Shown here: positions 1-11,238 of the stretch, one piece after another
How the letters are laid out: every line of letters begins with the position of its first letter
How positions within the stretch are numbered: position 1 is the stretch's first letter
Source of the DNA: Meconema thalassinum
Taxonomy: Eukaryota; Arthropoda; Insecta; Orthoptera; Tettigoniidae
Direction of reading: 5' to 3'
Assembly (NCBI GenBank): GCA_946902985.2
Contig: OX336395.1
Span: 291,519,065-291,583,064, forward strand
DNA length: 64,000 nt
Made by a program: the position numbers and the translations under genes
Notes under the pieces: generated by a model
What the model saw: only the letters and a program-made list of their open reading frames with translations
Database searches by the model: none
What the model was told of the DNA's origin: nothing

Positions 1-19
1 CAAATACGCATTAAAACTA

Positions 20-115
20 ACTCCAGGCAAATGCTGGGATGGTTCCTCTCTAAAAGCAATCCTATCCCCAATTTAGAAATTCACACAATAGTACAGCCAT
101 CACATTAACACATGT
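20..115 (+). repeat. SINE family A fragment (3' part)
   Basis: The stretch CCAGGCAAATGCTGGGATGG and the following bases to CAGCCATCAC match, on this strand, the middle and tail of the tRNA-derived SINE seen more completely at 31870-32225 and 25484-25905. The tRNA-like head is missing. A fragment, not an intact element. Confidence 0.5.
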
Positions 116-119
116 AATC

Positions 120-290
120 ACACAGTTAGTTAGTTAGTTAGTTATTGTTGTTTTAAGGGGCGGAACTACGAGGTCATCTGCCCCTATCACACAAATTCCA
201 TACACACCCAAATATACATGGGGCTATATGACCGCGATGTCTCAGTCCCTAAAATAAGCAACAACAACACGTTTTACAGGTAGGTAATCT
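120..290 (-). repeat. Composite SINE/LINE tail with GTTA simple repeat
   Basis: Read on the minus strand it begins with the SINE-A tail (GGTCATATAGCCCCATGTAT), continues into GGGGCAGATGACCTCGTAG, and ends in a (TAAC)n run (GTTA repeated at about 125-145). The same GGGGCAGATGACC ending recurs near 4500, 4870 and 43795, so it is the 3' end of a dispersed retroelement. Class not resolved. Confidence 0.5.
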
Positions 291-356
291 ACTAAAAAAT
301 GACAAGTCCTTTCAAATTAATTAATAATTATTTTATATATTGTAGCAATAGTTTGC

Positions 357-554
357 TTACCGACCTGCATCGTGGCCTATTGGGGGAGTGCTTTCAACTA
401 ACAAGCTGTTGAATATTTCTTCGGAGTCTTCAAATTGAGCAGAATCGTTTGAAACATTCGCGGTGATTTCTTGTTGTTTTCTTTTCTCCCACGTAGTCTT
501 TGCTGCGCGGCCTCTTCTGGAACGTTTCCTTGACGGAGAATGCTTTCGTGGCAT
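357..554 (-). CDS. Possible 5' coding exon of an unrecognised gene
   Basis: A minus-strand reading frame starts at an ATG at 554 (context ACAATGC, purine at -3) and encodes a basic N-terminus (MPRKHSPSRKRSRRGR) followed by a polar, acidic stretch. It runs into GTAAGC at about 357, a good splice donor. An alternative in-frame ATG lies at 590. The basic start would suit nuclear localisation or nucleic-acid binding, but I recognise no family. Downstream exons would lie left of the window start. It could equally be the start of a domesticated or transposon-encoded protein. Confidence 0.3.
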   Translation of the reverse strand: MPRKHSPSRKRSRRGRAAKTTWEKRKQQEITANVSNDSAQFEDSEEIFNSLLVESTPPIGHDAGR

Positions 555-599
555 TGTAGAATAAAGTGTGAATGTTATAGGAACACTCAATCACGAAAC

Positions 600-3550
600 A
601 CAATCGCAGAATTAGGAAATGAAACGAGAAAGGGGCGAGATATATTCTTCTATTGCTTCCTGAAGATTAGGTCTAGTCAGACTGAAGTGTCAGCGACTAA
701 GCGCGCAGGAAAAAGTTATGGAAGAAGACGAGTTATTTTGTTTTCTTTGCACTCCACGGTAAGTAGAATGGAATGCTGCGTAAGGAAAGGAATGACCCGC
801 AACGGGAGGTGCGGTGCGGTGCAGTGCTAGGTAGTAGGATGGGGGAATGAAGCTCCGTGCAAGTAGTAGTGCGGGTAGCCTATCGTGTAGCCTGTGTAGT
901 TACCGTTCTGCCGAGTTGAAGACTAGTCAAAGGTACATACGTCACGGGTTTATCACTAAACAGTTTCTTTCATCAAATATTCGAACTGCTCAGAATTAGA
1001 CCCTCTACAAATTGAATACATTTGAAGCTATTATAGCATTTTTTTACAATAAAAAAGGTTATTGAAATATTATGCTTTTATAAAATATGTGGAATTTTGA
1101 AATAATTTTTTTTCATAATGAAGCTACTATTACAAGGGTTATTGCACAGAAATTTCGAAATTCTCCTGTTATTAGTTTTGTCGTGACGTATGTACCTTTA
1201 ACCCTCAAAGTAGACACTTTGAATACATGCCCTGAACAAACGAGCAGTCTATATTTTACAAAAGTGGCATATAACAAGTTCCGAAGACCTATATAACAGA
1301 TTAAGAAGACAAAATAAAAATAAAAAAATATTTTATTTTTCGGTAGCACAGCCTTAATAGAAGTTTTTGTACAGGACTGCGATGATTAAATATAGTTGAG
1401 AATTGCTATAATGAATGTTCATGTGAAGTAATTATCAAATTCATTTCCTTTAAATACACAAAACTTTCTTGTACAAGGAAAAAATAATAATTACACTCTA
1501 TATGTTTTAATAGATTCTTATATTTAGTTGATCTATGAACAAGTGCACTAATTTGGCGCATTCAAATATTTTTACAGATTTTTTTTATATGTACAAAATT
1601 AATAAAAAAGTTTATTAAAAAAATTCCCATAGTTTATACATTGAAAAATTGTGAAGATGTGGTAACTCATCTTCAAGCTTCAACAGCACAGTTCAACAGT
1701 TTGAACCCCGGGACCATCTGCATTAGTCCTGACGAAACTTCCAGTTGAGCAGTTTTCCCAAAGACTGGATACAACAACTTACGAAGGTGGAACCACGGTT
1801 TTCTGACCATTTGGTTGTCGTTCTGGAGGATCTGCAAGCGAAAGGACACAATTACTTTACATCCACAATATCGCACATAATTCCTATACATTTAAAATTG
1901 TACTTTTGTCCTTCTGTCTGTGTTTGTCTGTCTTCTGTCTGTCTCTATCTATTTCTCCATCAATTGAAAACTAGTCAACAGATATCGTTCAAAATTTGCA
2001 AATGGCTATAAGAACATCCCGGAATTACTTCAGGATGTAAAATTCAACAATATATGCAATGCGCTTAAGGGGACCAAGGGGTGCCTTATTATATTTACCT
2101 TCTATTTACTCTTGTGATATGTCGTACGAAAGGTCTTTTATAGTTCCATACAGCAAGATTATTCTACTTACTTCCTCTAACAAAAAAGTTTTTTAAATTA
2201 ATTATAAAAGTTGGAAATAGGCGGCTAAAAGGCTGAATTTGCATGCCCCATAAGGTTTGCAATTTCATTTAAGGGCGTCATCACGAGGATGGGGACTTTC
2301 ATCATTATTGTTCGGTATGAGCTGAAAAGATAGTATTTTTTTGCTTTTATCCATATTTTATTTGATTATTTTTTGTTTTAGGGTCTCTTATTTTACTACG
2401 TGTGTTGCTTTTCGTGTATGAGTGTTTCAGTATTGATTTTACTTGAGGAAGGAGAGTTTTGGTAAATATAGCTTCTGATATGATTTGTTATTAATCATGT
2501 AATTTTTGCCGTCAAAGTTTTTCATCACATAGAACCTGGATCCTTTTGGTGTATGGTTTTCACTTCCAGATTTGTTCATCTGGGTGATATGGTGTTTTGA
2601 ATAGATTTAGTTTGCCTCGCGGCCACAAGGTTTCTCTGCACTCGTATGACTAGTTCTTTATTTAAGTGTAGGTGGGCATATAGATTCTTAGATGATATTT
2701 AGTATGTATTTCTTATTTTTGGTATAAGTTGTTTCCATAATCAAATGCATATATTATTATGAAGCTGAGATTCTAAGCGTTTATCTGCGGACTACAACTA
2801 TGCACTTGAAATGTTGCTGTTCGACACACACGCAAGGCCAATACATTTAAGATAAGGAAATTCATTAGTTAATTTAATAATACATAGGCTACAATGATTA
2901 AAGTAGGCTCCTTAAACATTCAGTTATATAAGCTACAAGCAGTATAAAGCCGTCGTACCCGCCTATTTAACAACATCAACAAAAATTTTGATCAGATGGA
3001 AATCATGCTCAAGGACTTGAGTGTCAATAACATTGCTCATTATAACAACGAACTTCTTCCGGGTTACACACAATGCGAGCAAAGCTACGATCTCTTCATA
3101 TCCAATTGTGATCCCGAGCAACGCCGGGCATAACAGCTATTAAATAATAAATCTGCATGTTCTGTATGTTAGTTTCTTACTTATCTGTTCCAGGTGAAGC
3201 CGTCATCAGGACAGGTAACAGGAGGAAATATAAGTTACTTCAAGAAAATCACACGCCAGTAGTCTAACATGGTCTCTGCTATCATGGTGATCTTTTGAGT
3301 TGGTGGCATTGAGGTGATCTACGCTCTCAACTGGCAGTGAAACCAGAACTCTACTGAGCAACCCGTGGCCGAGATTTTAATTAATATACCTTTTGCTACT
3401 ATGTTACTGAAGATAATTTGAAATCTATAATACATAAAATGTTAAAACTTAATAAGCAAATTATTTTTGATTATGCAAATTTGGTGTTGATTTTATGAAT
3501 CTTTAGACATTATTTCAGTTAGTTTTAATTTTTTATTACCTTCTTGTACA
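600..3550. other. AT-rich DNA without recognised genes
   Basis: No coding region that I can support. It holds short AT-rich reading frames, a CTGT/TCTG-rich simple stretch near 1905-1950, and a sequence ending GAGCAACGCCGGGCA near 3115-3131 that looks like the edge of a dispersed repeat. Confidence 0.5.
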
Positions 3551-3653
3551 GGGTGATCCATTTGCTGGAGGCGCGCGCACGCCTTCTGCCAACCAACTAC
3601 CGAACTCGGGCCGCAAATTGCGCGGAGGCAGAAACCGTAACAGAGTACATTAA

Positions 3654-3693
3654 GTAAATTCACCAGCAAATCACTTCCATGCTGAAAATGTTC

Positions 3694-3725
<32 letters not shown>

Positions 3726-4426
3726 TCGTATGGCCTCAGGTGCCGGGCGCAAGCTTTGTTATTTGACTCCCAAAGAGTAGCTTGCATGTCGAATTTCGTT
3801 GCTCCTTAAAGCACTATGAAAGTCAAGGAGGTTAGATATCTAAGCTCCTTGACACTATAGCCCATTCTAGTAGAGAAATGAGGAACTTTGTTGGCGGAAA
3901 CTCCCGAGATTAATTTTGCTATTATGAACACGGCCTACTGAATTCAAATGGGTTCTTTGACATGCCAAAATCATATGACATGGTGTCGTAATTCTTGCCG
4001 CCTTTCAAAAATCACTTACCACGGCCAGGAGCGAACCTGCAAGCTTGGGGTTGGTAGACCGACACGTTGAACACTCACCCACCGTGGCAAGCTTGAAAAT
4101 GTTCTCCATCAGGTGACAGGCAGTAACTTTTGAAGTTACATTATGTAGCTACTCCTGCACCCCCTGCGTGTTTACTGTAATTAATCGAATCACGAACCTA
4201 AGCCCGTTTGATGTTTAAGTGTGGGGTAGTTTAAAATTCAAAGTGTACTCTAGTGGAGCTGGAGAACAATATACGGCAGCAGATATCCCTCACTACAGAA
4301 GGGAATTACGTGTAATCGCTAATTTATTTACACGGTAGAACGCCTGTCTGTCAGCAGGAGGAGAACATTTTCAGCATCCTCTGTGAAAAGGTAAGTTCTT
4401 TAATCGTGATTTGCTGGTGAATTTAC
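3654..4426. mobile_element. Non-autonomous terminal-inverted-repeat DNA element, interrupted by a SINE
   Basis: The ends are perfect 21-bp inverted repeats: GTAAATTCACCAGCAAATCAC at 3654-3674 and its reverse complement at 4406-4426. A second shared block lies further in (GCTGAAAATGTTC at 3681-3693; GGAGAACATTTTCAGC at 4360-4375). Removing the SINE inserted at 3694-4093 leaves a body of roughly 370 bp with no coding capacity, typical of a MITE. The outer limits may extend beyond the 21-bp repeats because no target duplication was identified. Superfamily unknown. Confidence 0.65.
3694..4093 (-). mobile_element. tRNA-derived SINE with (ATT)n tail, with target-site duplication
   Basis: The insert is flanked by an 11-bp direct repeat TGAAAATGTTC at 3683-3693 and 4094-4104. 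On the minus strand it starts GCCACGGTGGGTGAGTG, has a good Pol III B box GGTTCGCTCC (4028-4037), and ends in an (ATT)n tract, seen as (AAT)n at 3694-3725. Promoter boxes at one end, a simple-repeat tail at the other and a target duplication together identify a retroposed SINE. It landed inside the TIR element at 3654-4426. Confidence 0.75.
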
Positions 4427-4474
4427 CCAGTGGCCTACACAGGATTTCCTTCTAGGGGTGTTCATTAATATAAT

Positions 4475-4555
4475 AGGGCAATTGTTTTCATTATTAAAGG
4501 GACAGATGACCTTGCTGTTCCGCCCCTTAAAACGACAGTCATCATCAGAATTAAA
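4475..4555 (+). repeat. Dispersed retroelement 3' tail (degenerate)
   Basis: AGATGACCTTGCTGTTCCGCC, CCTTAAAACGAC and a CATCATCAG run correspond to the GGGGCAGATGACC tail family also at 4860-4925 and 43793-43840. Confidence 0.45.
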
Positions 4556-4859
4556 ATGATATTTAGATTAATATTCATATAATACAATAATTAAATAACC
4601 GTTCTCTTTGCATGAAAACTATTCTAGGCCTCATATTTTCGACACAAAAAAGTTTAAAAAAACTTAAAAATATGGAAAACACCGTGAACATTGACTCGAC
4701 GACTTGTTCGTTTTTGAATGATTATTTTTTGTGTTTCCGTAATTTGTTTACTCTTATAATTATTATTTTTATTTAATTTTTTTGTTTTATTAATTTTAGG
4801 TCTTTCCAAATTTAGGTGTCTACCTCTAAATTTTAAATTCAATTCCAAATTTGAATGCT

Positions 4860-4925
4860 TTAATATTTGGGGCAGATGACCTCGTAGTTCCACCCCTTAA
4901 AAACAATAACTAACTAACTATATGG
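4860..4925 (+). repeat. Dispersed retroelement 3' tail ending in (TAAC)n
   Basis: GGGGCAGATGACCTCGTAG is followed by CACCCCTTAAAAACAATAAC and ACTAACTAACTA. Matches the minus-strand copy at 120-190. The preceding AT-rich 4640-4860 may be its 3' untranslated region. Confidence 0.5.
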
Positions 4926-5454
4926 AACACAGTAACTAAATATTAAAACTGAAATGATACAGTGGTATCATCATGGCGATAGTTACGTGGTTGCTTATAA
5001 TGTTGATATTATGTGAGAGAAAAATAAATAATGTTTTGCTCTCCGTTTTACTATTGACTCTCAAAATCTGTCATCTTGATGACTTTATCTGCATCATTAA
5101 TTGGAAACTACTCATGTACCGAATTATCTTTAACGAAACAGTGGCGGCTTGTGGTATGTAAAGCTGGGCGTTGCACCAAACTTTCTGATGTCGCAATTTT
5201 ATTTGGGAAGTTTACACAAATAACAACAAGTAGTTCCGTGAAGAACTATACAACCTATTTTCATATATCCTACTTATGTTAATTGCCACTATCAACATGC
5301 AACATTTCAGTTTGATTGCTGGAATAGATTCGTAGATATTGAGAACCATCTAAATATTTCGGATGGTCGCCATGTTGGATTTTTATATATGTAGGTCCTA
5401 GAGTTATGTACTGTTACATGAAGATTATTGTGTACGTGTAGCATTCAAACTTCA

Positions 5455-5985
5455 ATCGCATGATTAGGACACAAGAAGTAAAAACCAGATTTTAAAATTT
5501 TGCACAGCCGCCATCTTGAGGTTATGCAAACAATTGAAAAAATAGATACCAGTGCATTACACTGTGTATAAACATTTCCTGTACCAAGTTTCATTGCGTT
5601 TGGAACATTAAATCGCGAGAAAGGTCTATTTAAAATTTTCAAATTCGCTTGTCCGCCATGTTCGTTTTGTAGTTAACTGGATTTTAAAAGTCTTATAGAT
5701 TAACTTTCAGCAGTGCCCTTTATCTCCGTACAAAATTTCAGGGTGATACCGCTATTAGTTTCAGAGATATAGAATGCCGGTGAAATATTTCGCACGGCCG
5801 CCATCTTCTGGTTATGTAAACAATTGAACGAAGTTAGATGTCGGTGCATTACAATGTGTATAAACATATACTGTACTGTACCAAGTTTTATTGCGTTTGG
5901 TTGGTTAAATCGCGAGAAACGTCTATTTAAAAGTCGCAACTTCGCTTGGCCGCCATGTTGGTTTTGTAGTTTTGTAGTTACCAGG
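5455..5985. repeat. Tandem repeat of about 300 bp, decayed (array 1)
   Basis: Two diverged copies of a unit containing CCGCCATCTT, GTTATGTAAACAATTGA, TTAAATCGCGAGAAA and CGCCATGTTGGTTTTGTAG lie at about 5500-5680 and 5790-5985. A third partial copy continues at 6882-7045 after the solo LTR. Short reading frames inside are by-products. Unit layout resembles the array at 7580-8816. Confidence 0.6.
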
Positions 5986-6881
5986 TGTACAGCCCTCCAG
6001 GGGTATGCACCCCCTGGAGGCCATCCCCCCATCATCTATCTAAATCACCCCTAACTGGCAACCCTTGTAAGTCCAGACCAACATCTACCAACACCGCAAG
6101 GACAGCTAACCATTCTGGAAAGCTGGCCCAATCCTTGCATCACTACCACAAACAGCGACACACTATTAACTGGGGCATCTATGCCATCGGAATGTCGACG
6201 AAGCAACGCCGGAGAATATAAGAGGGAGTCTTAAGGAGGTCAAGCCCTCTCCATTACCAGTCTTGCAGTGCGTCAGCCGGAGGCTATCGCTGGTATCATC
6301 AGGTGAGTGAGTCAGCAGTGTTCAGAATCCTGTACTTTGTAACCTTTACCCCCAAATTGTATACACAAGTTTATACACATTGTAACATTTACTACATCCC
6401 CTAGAAGGGACGCACAATTCCATATTACTGACCAATAAACACTTGGTCAGTACACTACACCTGTATTACTATTTTACACGCCTCTCTACATCCTCAAGTC
6501 CATCCTGAACCCTCCGTCACAATTAGACGTGACGTGTAGTAGCCAGATACTTGCTAGCGCAAGTATCATTGTATTCTCGCATAGGCCCGGCTGCTAAGAG
6601 CAGTGCGTGTCATAGAGCTGACGCGTGCACACCGGTTATATAACCAGCCAGCCAGCCAGCTGGAAGACCAGCGCGTTGACCTGCACGCTAAGTTCCATCC
6701 CCTAAAATATACCTACATCTTTTATAGGAGCGCCCCCTAGTTCCTAACACTAAACAACACTCTACACTGGTCAGCTTGCCCGACTACGGGAAGCTACCCC
6801 CTTTTAGGCACTTCCTTATAAATTAACACAATAACTCTTCCGTTTTAGATCCTACCACCCCCAAATAAGGGATCTAAAACA
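5986..6881 (+). mobile_element. Solo LTR of an LTR retrotransposon
   Basis: The segment starts TGTACAG and ends CTAAAACA, so it has TGT...ACA ends. It is flanked by a 4-bp direct repeat CAGG at 5982-5985 and 6882-6885. Removing it restores the surrounding 300-bp repeat unit. Inside are a TATA-like AATATAAG (6215-6222) and an AATAAA (6434-6439), about 220 bp apart, as expected for promoter and polyadenylation signals. A 10-bp perfect stem (CCTCCAGGGG, 7-nt loop) lies at 5994-6020. A second TATA-like palindrome GGTTATATAACC lies near 6635. No internal coding region is present, so it is a recombination-derived solo LTR. Superfamily is not certain; a 4-bp duplication suits Gypsy or BEL. Confidence 0.7.
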
Positions 6882-7045
6882 CAGGTTTTCAAAAGCCACA
6901 CAGGCGAACTCCTTGTAGTTCCCTTTATCTGCGTAAAAATTTCCAGGGTGATATCGGTAATAGTTTCGGAGATATTGAATGCTGGTGAAATATTTCGCAC
7001 AGTCTCCATGTTGGATTGGTGAGACGTAACAAAAATTCCGTTAAA
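6882..7045. repeat. Continuation of tandem-repeat array 1
   Basis: CCCTTTATCTGCGTAAAAAT, TATCGGTAATAGTTTCGGAG and GAAATATTTCGCACAG match 5715-5795 and resume the repeat unit broken by the solo LTR. Confidence 0.6.
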
Positions 7046-7184
7046 ATAAAATAAAACTTACGAGATACACAGATGATAAATCTGAGTGCTATATCGGGAA
7101 GTGGCACGAAAGGCAAACAAAACACTGAATTTTGCTAGCCTAGAAATTTTGTAGTGAATGCATAGGCCTAATCACAATCACCCA

Positions 7185-7186
<2 letters not shown>

Positions 7187-7224
<38 letters not shown>
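7187..7224. repeat. (AAT)n microsatellite
   Basis: About a dozen uninterrupted AAT units. May be the tail of an old retroelement. The stretch 7225-7580 after it holds nothing recognisable. Confidence 0.8.
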
Positions 7225-7579
7225 CACTGTTAAGTATCTGCCTGGAACCAAAACACTCAATCAACTAAATACATAACTAATCGCAACTCAAATCACGCAA
7301 GAACAAGAGTGGTAAAAGCAAACATAAACCGCTACAGTAACACCAACAATACGTCGCAAAATAGTTCAGCCACTTATCTACTTGTCTTATAGCAATATGG
7401 CGTTCTTAGGCTCGCTTCACAGAACAATTGACAAAAATATTAAATGAAGTTATGATAAAAACAAGACGTTCAGTAAAGAACATACAGCCTGGATAGTGTT
7501 ATGACTCTTTGTCCTTTTCAAGGAGTATAATTGAATGTTGGTTGTAGTAGCTTGTCGAAATACAACGTGCTATACGGAT

Positions 7580-8816
7580 ATTAAATATGACTATGAGGTG
7601 CCCTTTGCTAGTGCTACCTCTGTAAAAAAAAACAAAAAAAAACAACATTCAATTCGGTTTCACCGTGTTTGAATTGGTATGGGGAATCGAATTGCACACA
7701 TACATGACCGCTATCTGCAAAGTATTGGGCTGATGACCTTGTAGTTCAGTCAAAAGATGTTTCCCACAAAAAGGCATGTTGTTGCAAAATTTGGTTGAGA
7801 TCTAATGATTAGGTTGGTCGTAATTTGATTTAAGCTTTTAACATTTGGGTGGCCGCCATTCCGTTTCTGTCAAGATGGCGACGATATAGGCTAAAACATG
7901 ACACTGAGGTGCCCTTTGCTAGTGCTACCTCTTTACCAAATTACGTTCTATTCGGTTTTACCGTGTTTGAATTTATAGGGGGAATCGATTTGCACACATA
8001 CATGGCACCATTTGAAAACTATTGGACTGATGACCTTGTAGCTTGGTCAAAGAACGCTTTTTACATATAGGTATATTCTTGCAAAATTTGGTTGTAATTT
8101 GATTTAAGCTTTTAACATTTGGGTGGCCACCATTACGTTTCCGTCAAGATGGCGGCGATATAAAACATGACACTGAGGTGCCCTTTGCTAGTGCTACCTC
8201 TGTACCAAATTTCGTTCAATTCGGTTTCACCGTGTTTGAAAATATAAGGGGAATCGATTTGCACACATACATGGCCGCCATCCTCAGATTATTGGGCTGA
8301 TCACCTTGTAGTTCGATCAAAAGATTCTTTATACATTAAGGATAATGCTGCAAAATTTGGTAGAGATCAGATGATTAGGTTGGTCGTAATTTGTTTCAAG
8401 CTTTTAACATTTGGTTGGCCACCATTACATTTCCGTCAAGATGGTGGCGATATAAAACATGGCACAGGAGTGCCCTTTGCTAGTGCTACCTCGGTACCAA
8501 ATTTGGTTCAGTACGGTTTCACCGTGTTTGAATTGATAGGGGAATCGATTTGCACACATACATGGCCGCCATCTGCAATCTATTGGGCTGATGACCTTGT
8601 CGCTTAGTCAAAGGACGCTCGCCATATAAATATATATTTTTGAAAAATTTGGTAGAGATCAGATGATTAGTTTAGTCGTAATTTGATTTAAGCTTTGAAC
8701 ATATGGGTGGCCGCCATTACGTTTCCATCAAGATGGCGGTGATATAAAACATTACACTGAGGTGCACTTTGTTAGTTCTACCTCTGTACCAAATTTCGTT
8801 CAATTCGGTTTCACCT
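7580..8816. repeat. Tandem array of about 290-bp units (array 2)
   Basis: The landmark GAGGTGCCCTTTGCTAGTGC recurs near 7595, 7906, 8175, 8465 and (degenerate) 8759, giving spacings of roughly 311, 269, 290 and 294 bp. Each unit also carries CCAAATTTCGTTCAATTCGG, GATTTGCACACATACATGGC, a CTGATGACCTTGTAG motif and GGTGGCCGCCATTACG. Copies differ by substitutions and small indels, so this is an old satellite or minisatellite. The last unit is cut at 8816 by the mariner fragment. Confidence 0.75.
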
Positions 8817-9340
8817 TCCTGAAGTCATTCTTTCGGAGTGCTGCATACCCATGCCTTGACAGTTGTGTCCAGAGGTTTCTTCATGTTCCCGAACAGGTGC
8901 CAAGTCTGGAGAGTATGGTGGGTGTGGCGGCACCGTGAATCCCATTTGATGAATGGCAGCGGTGGTCTCTCGGCTAGTGTGGGGGCGGGCATTGGCATGT
9001 AGCTGAAGCACACCTTTAGCCCATTTTCCTGGTCGTTTAGTTTGAATGGCACAACGTAAACGCTTAAGGGTTGCCACATATGCTGCACTGTAAATGCTAC
9101 CAGTCAATGAGGATGATGCCCTCTGTGTCCCTGAACACTGTTGCCATTCGCATGCCAACTGATGGCACTGTTCGACATTTCTTTGGCGGAGGACTGCCCC
9201 TATGCTTCCATTGCATGGATTGTTGTTTTGTTTGTGGCTCATGGTAATGGAGCCATGTCTCCTCAAAAGTCACAAGCCTGGCCATGAAGTCTGCTGAATC
9301 TCGTTCGGAGAGACTGACACATCGATGGCAAAAGTGCATA
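8816..9340 (-). pseudogene. Mariner-type transposase, dead fragment
   Basis: Two overlapping frames on the minus strand carry classic mariner landmarks in order: EETWLHYHEPQTKQQSMQW, GSPPPKK, ATVFRDTEGIILIDW, then after a frameshift VLQLHANARPHTS and PHPPYSPDLAP. Mariner transposases cut and paste DNA with a D,D34D triad. Here the first Asp (family DETW) is Glu, and the second (family LLHDNARPHT) is Ala in LHANARPHT. The Asp expected just after PDLAP is also not seen. With the frameshift, missing N-terminal helix-turn-helix region and no identified inverted repeats, it is inactive. Confidence 0.85.
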
Positions 9341-9589
9341 AAGGTACAAGTTTATTTCGTTGAGAAGGTGGACGTAACAACTGATGTGTAATGTACTTCA
9401 TTTGGATAGAAACAAGAAGTTCCGTGACGAACTAAAGAGCCGACTTTTCTTAAAATGTAAGATTCATGCCAATTATTAAGTTCGAAATACTGTATACTTG
9501 GCATAATGTAGCCTAATAGAGCACTACAGTTGACAGCCCTGGAGACAGAATATATTTTTAGATCCATCTCTTAAGGTACAGAATACAAA

Positions 9590-10430
9590 ATTCCGTTGAC
9601 GTCCAATGGATAGCATGGACGTTACATGCAGTTAGACATTGGATCTAACAGCGCGATTTAAATCATGTTGGCAACAATGTCATGCATGTATTGGTCACAA
9701 ATGATCTGAAATAATATGATCTATTGTTGTGCCAATTTTGAATGAAATCCATTAGTTAGTATAGAAGTTACATGCATTTTAAAATTGGACCTCTCAGCAG
9801 GCTTAGAATCATGTTGGCAGCACTGACGTATATAAGATACTCCAAATTAATATAGAATGTCACGTTCTATACGTGTGCATTGTTTAAAGCCGTCGACTTG
9901 CATACTTTCTGATATATTGGTATTTAGATAAAATAAATTGAGAGCATTTATTAACAGTTGGCAGGCCTGGTGGCCTTTAAGAATACGCTCAGTCATCTCT
10001 GTTTATGTACACATAGTACATATGAAATTTGATTGAATTCCAATAGATAGTGTAGAAGTTATATGCATTTAGAAATTGGACCTATCAGCAGGCTTATAAT
10101 CATTTTGGTAACACTGCCATGTATGGCCTCCTGGAAATTAAACTAAAATATTACAAATAGTATTATCTATACGAGACCCAATTTTGAAATAGCTCCCATT
10201 CATACCTTCCAAGATATCCAACATGGAGCTCAAATATCAATTGCGATTTTTCAGCAGTTGGTAGCACTGACATCATTTTCAAATACGGCATTGAGATATT
10301 CGGGTATAGATCTTTACTCCTACCAAATTTTGTTTCGATTGCTGTAGCCGTTTTTGGAGTTGATTGGGGGGGGGGACACACACAGCCAGGCAAGTAGGCT
10401 ACAATATAGTACGCCTCTCGTACGTCATAT
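9590..10430. repeat. Third block of decayed repeats (array 3)
   Basis: A segment with TAGTATAGAAGTTACATGCA, AAATTGGACCTATCAGCAGG and ATCATGTTGGCAACACTG occurs three times, near 9610, 9752 and 10046. It ends with ACCAAATTTTGTTTCGATTG and a G10 run with ACACACAG near 10365-10390. The layout resembles arrays 1 and 2. The interval 9341-9590 has nothing recognisable. Confidence 0.5.
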
Positions 10431-10870
10431 CAAGATCTACATTAATTATTCCTCACCCCCGACCACCTTAATATGCTAGAATGGTCGTTAAGAAGCGCTC
10501 CTTTCGGTCAAATGAGCAGAGTTAGACCTATCTTTTGTTGGAACACTCATCATTTCATTTCCGTGTACGGTCAACATTTCCAAAAAATTGCAGAGTGAAC
10601 AGGAAACTGCTCGAAGTTACAGTAAGGAAGACAATCGTATTAGTATCAGCCTATATTATTACAGTATAACCATAGTTTATTTTGTATAACCATATAATCA
10701 CCCCAAACAGACAAACTCCGTATTTTTTATCACCATTTTAGCATTTCACCTAACATTAGATATACTACATTTAGCATACACCGACAATTGCATTATCAAT
10801 ACTGCAACTAAATAATTGTACATATTGTATATATTTTTCATCTGTATTCTCAAACATAGATGTTATAGCC
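10430..10870. other. No recognised feature
   Basis: AT-rich sequence without a supported reading frame or repeat match inside the window. Confidence 0.4.
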
Positions 10871-10874
10871 TAAG

Positions 10875-10990
10875 AGTAATGGATCTGATGATGATCGCTT
10901 GACGATCGAAACTGGTCATCCTAGTGTATTTATTAATCTCATGTAACTTATTCCAGGATTAGAGCACAACCCAGCTCCATTTGGGTACAT
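10875..10990 (+). repeat. Dispersed repeat, possibly Penelope- or LINE-type 3' end
   Basis: GATGATCGCTTGACGATCG and GAAACTGGTCATCC followed by an AT-rich stretch and CAGGATTAGAGCACAACCC resemble the GATGA...GAAAC type 3' untranslated ends common to Penelope-like and some LINE elements. Assignment is by general resemblance only. Confidence 0.3.
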
Positions 10991-11074
10991 TCATGTTGAC
11001 CGACTGAAAAGCACCAAACTTTTGTTTATTCTGAGATAATTCTGAAGAACTTCCTTTTACAAGCCATAAATCGT

Positions 11075-11238
11075 CGAATTTTTTAAGAGCGTTAAAGATC
11101 CCTCAGTATGCCTTCCTTCGGAGGGGAAGTAAAGCAGGCGGTCCCATGTCGTAGATTTATGGCATGTTAAAGATCCTTCCACTAATTACACCTGTGTGAA
11201 GCTAAATTATAGGTTAACCATTTGAACAACGCTCTTAC
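11075..11238 (+). repeat. Dispersed repeat shared with the 54-62 kb array
   Basis: TTTTTTAAGAGCGTTAAAGA, CTTCCTTCGGAGGGGAAGTA and GCTAAATTATAGGTTA match the segments at 54783-54970, 58180-58370 and 61585-61770. Here only the body is present. Those copies are preceded by a B-box-like GGTTCAAACC, so the family may be a SINE. The right edge is uncertain because the family's CGTTCGTCGCCAGGA continues past 11238, to about 11255, into the exon candidate at 11239-11369. Confidence 0.6.

Noticed and set aside
2945..3133. 62-codon open stretch ending in ISNCDPEQRRA, with a 45-codon part from an ATG at 2996
   Set aside because: Codon use looks plausible but the end coincides with GAGCAACGCCGGGCA, a dispersed-repeat edge, and I recognise no family. 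Not enough for a gene call.
7100..8700. CRISPR-like array because of regular spacing
   Set aside because: Units are about 290 bp with no short repeat-spacer pattern; the genome is eukaryotic.
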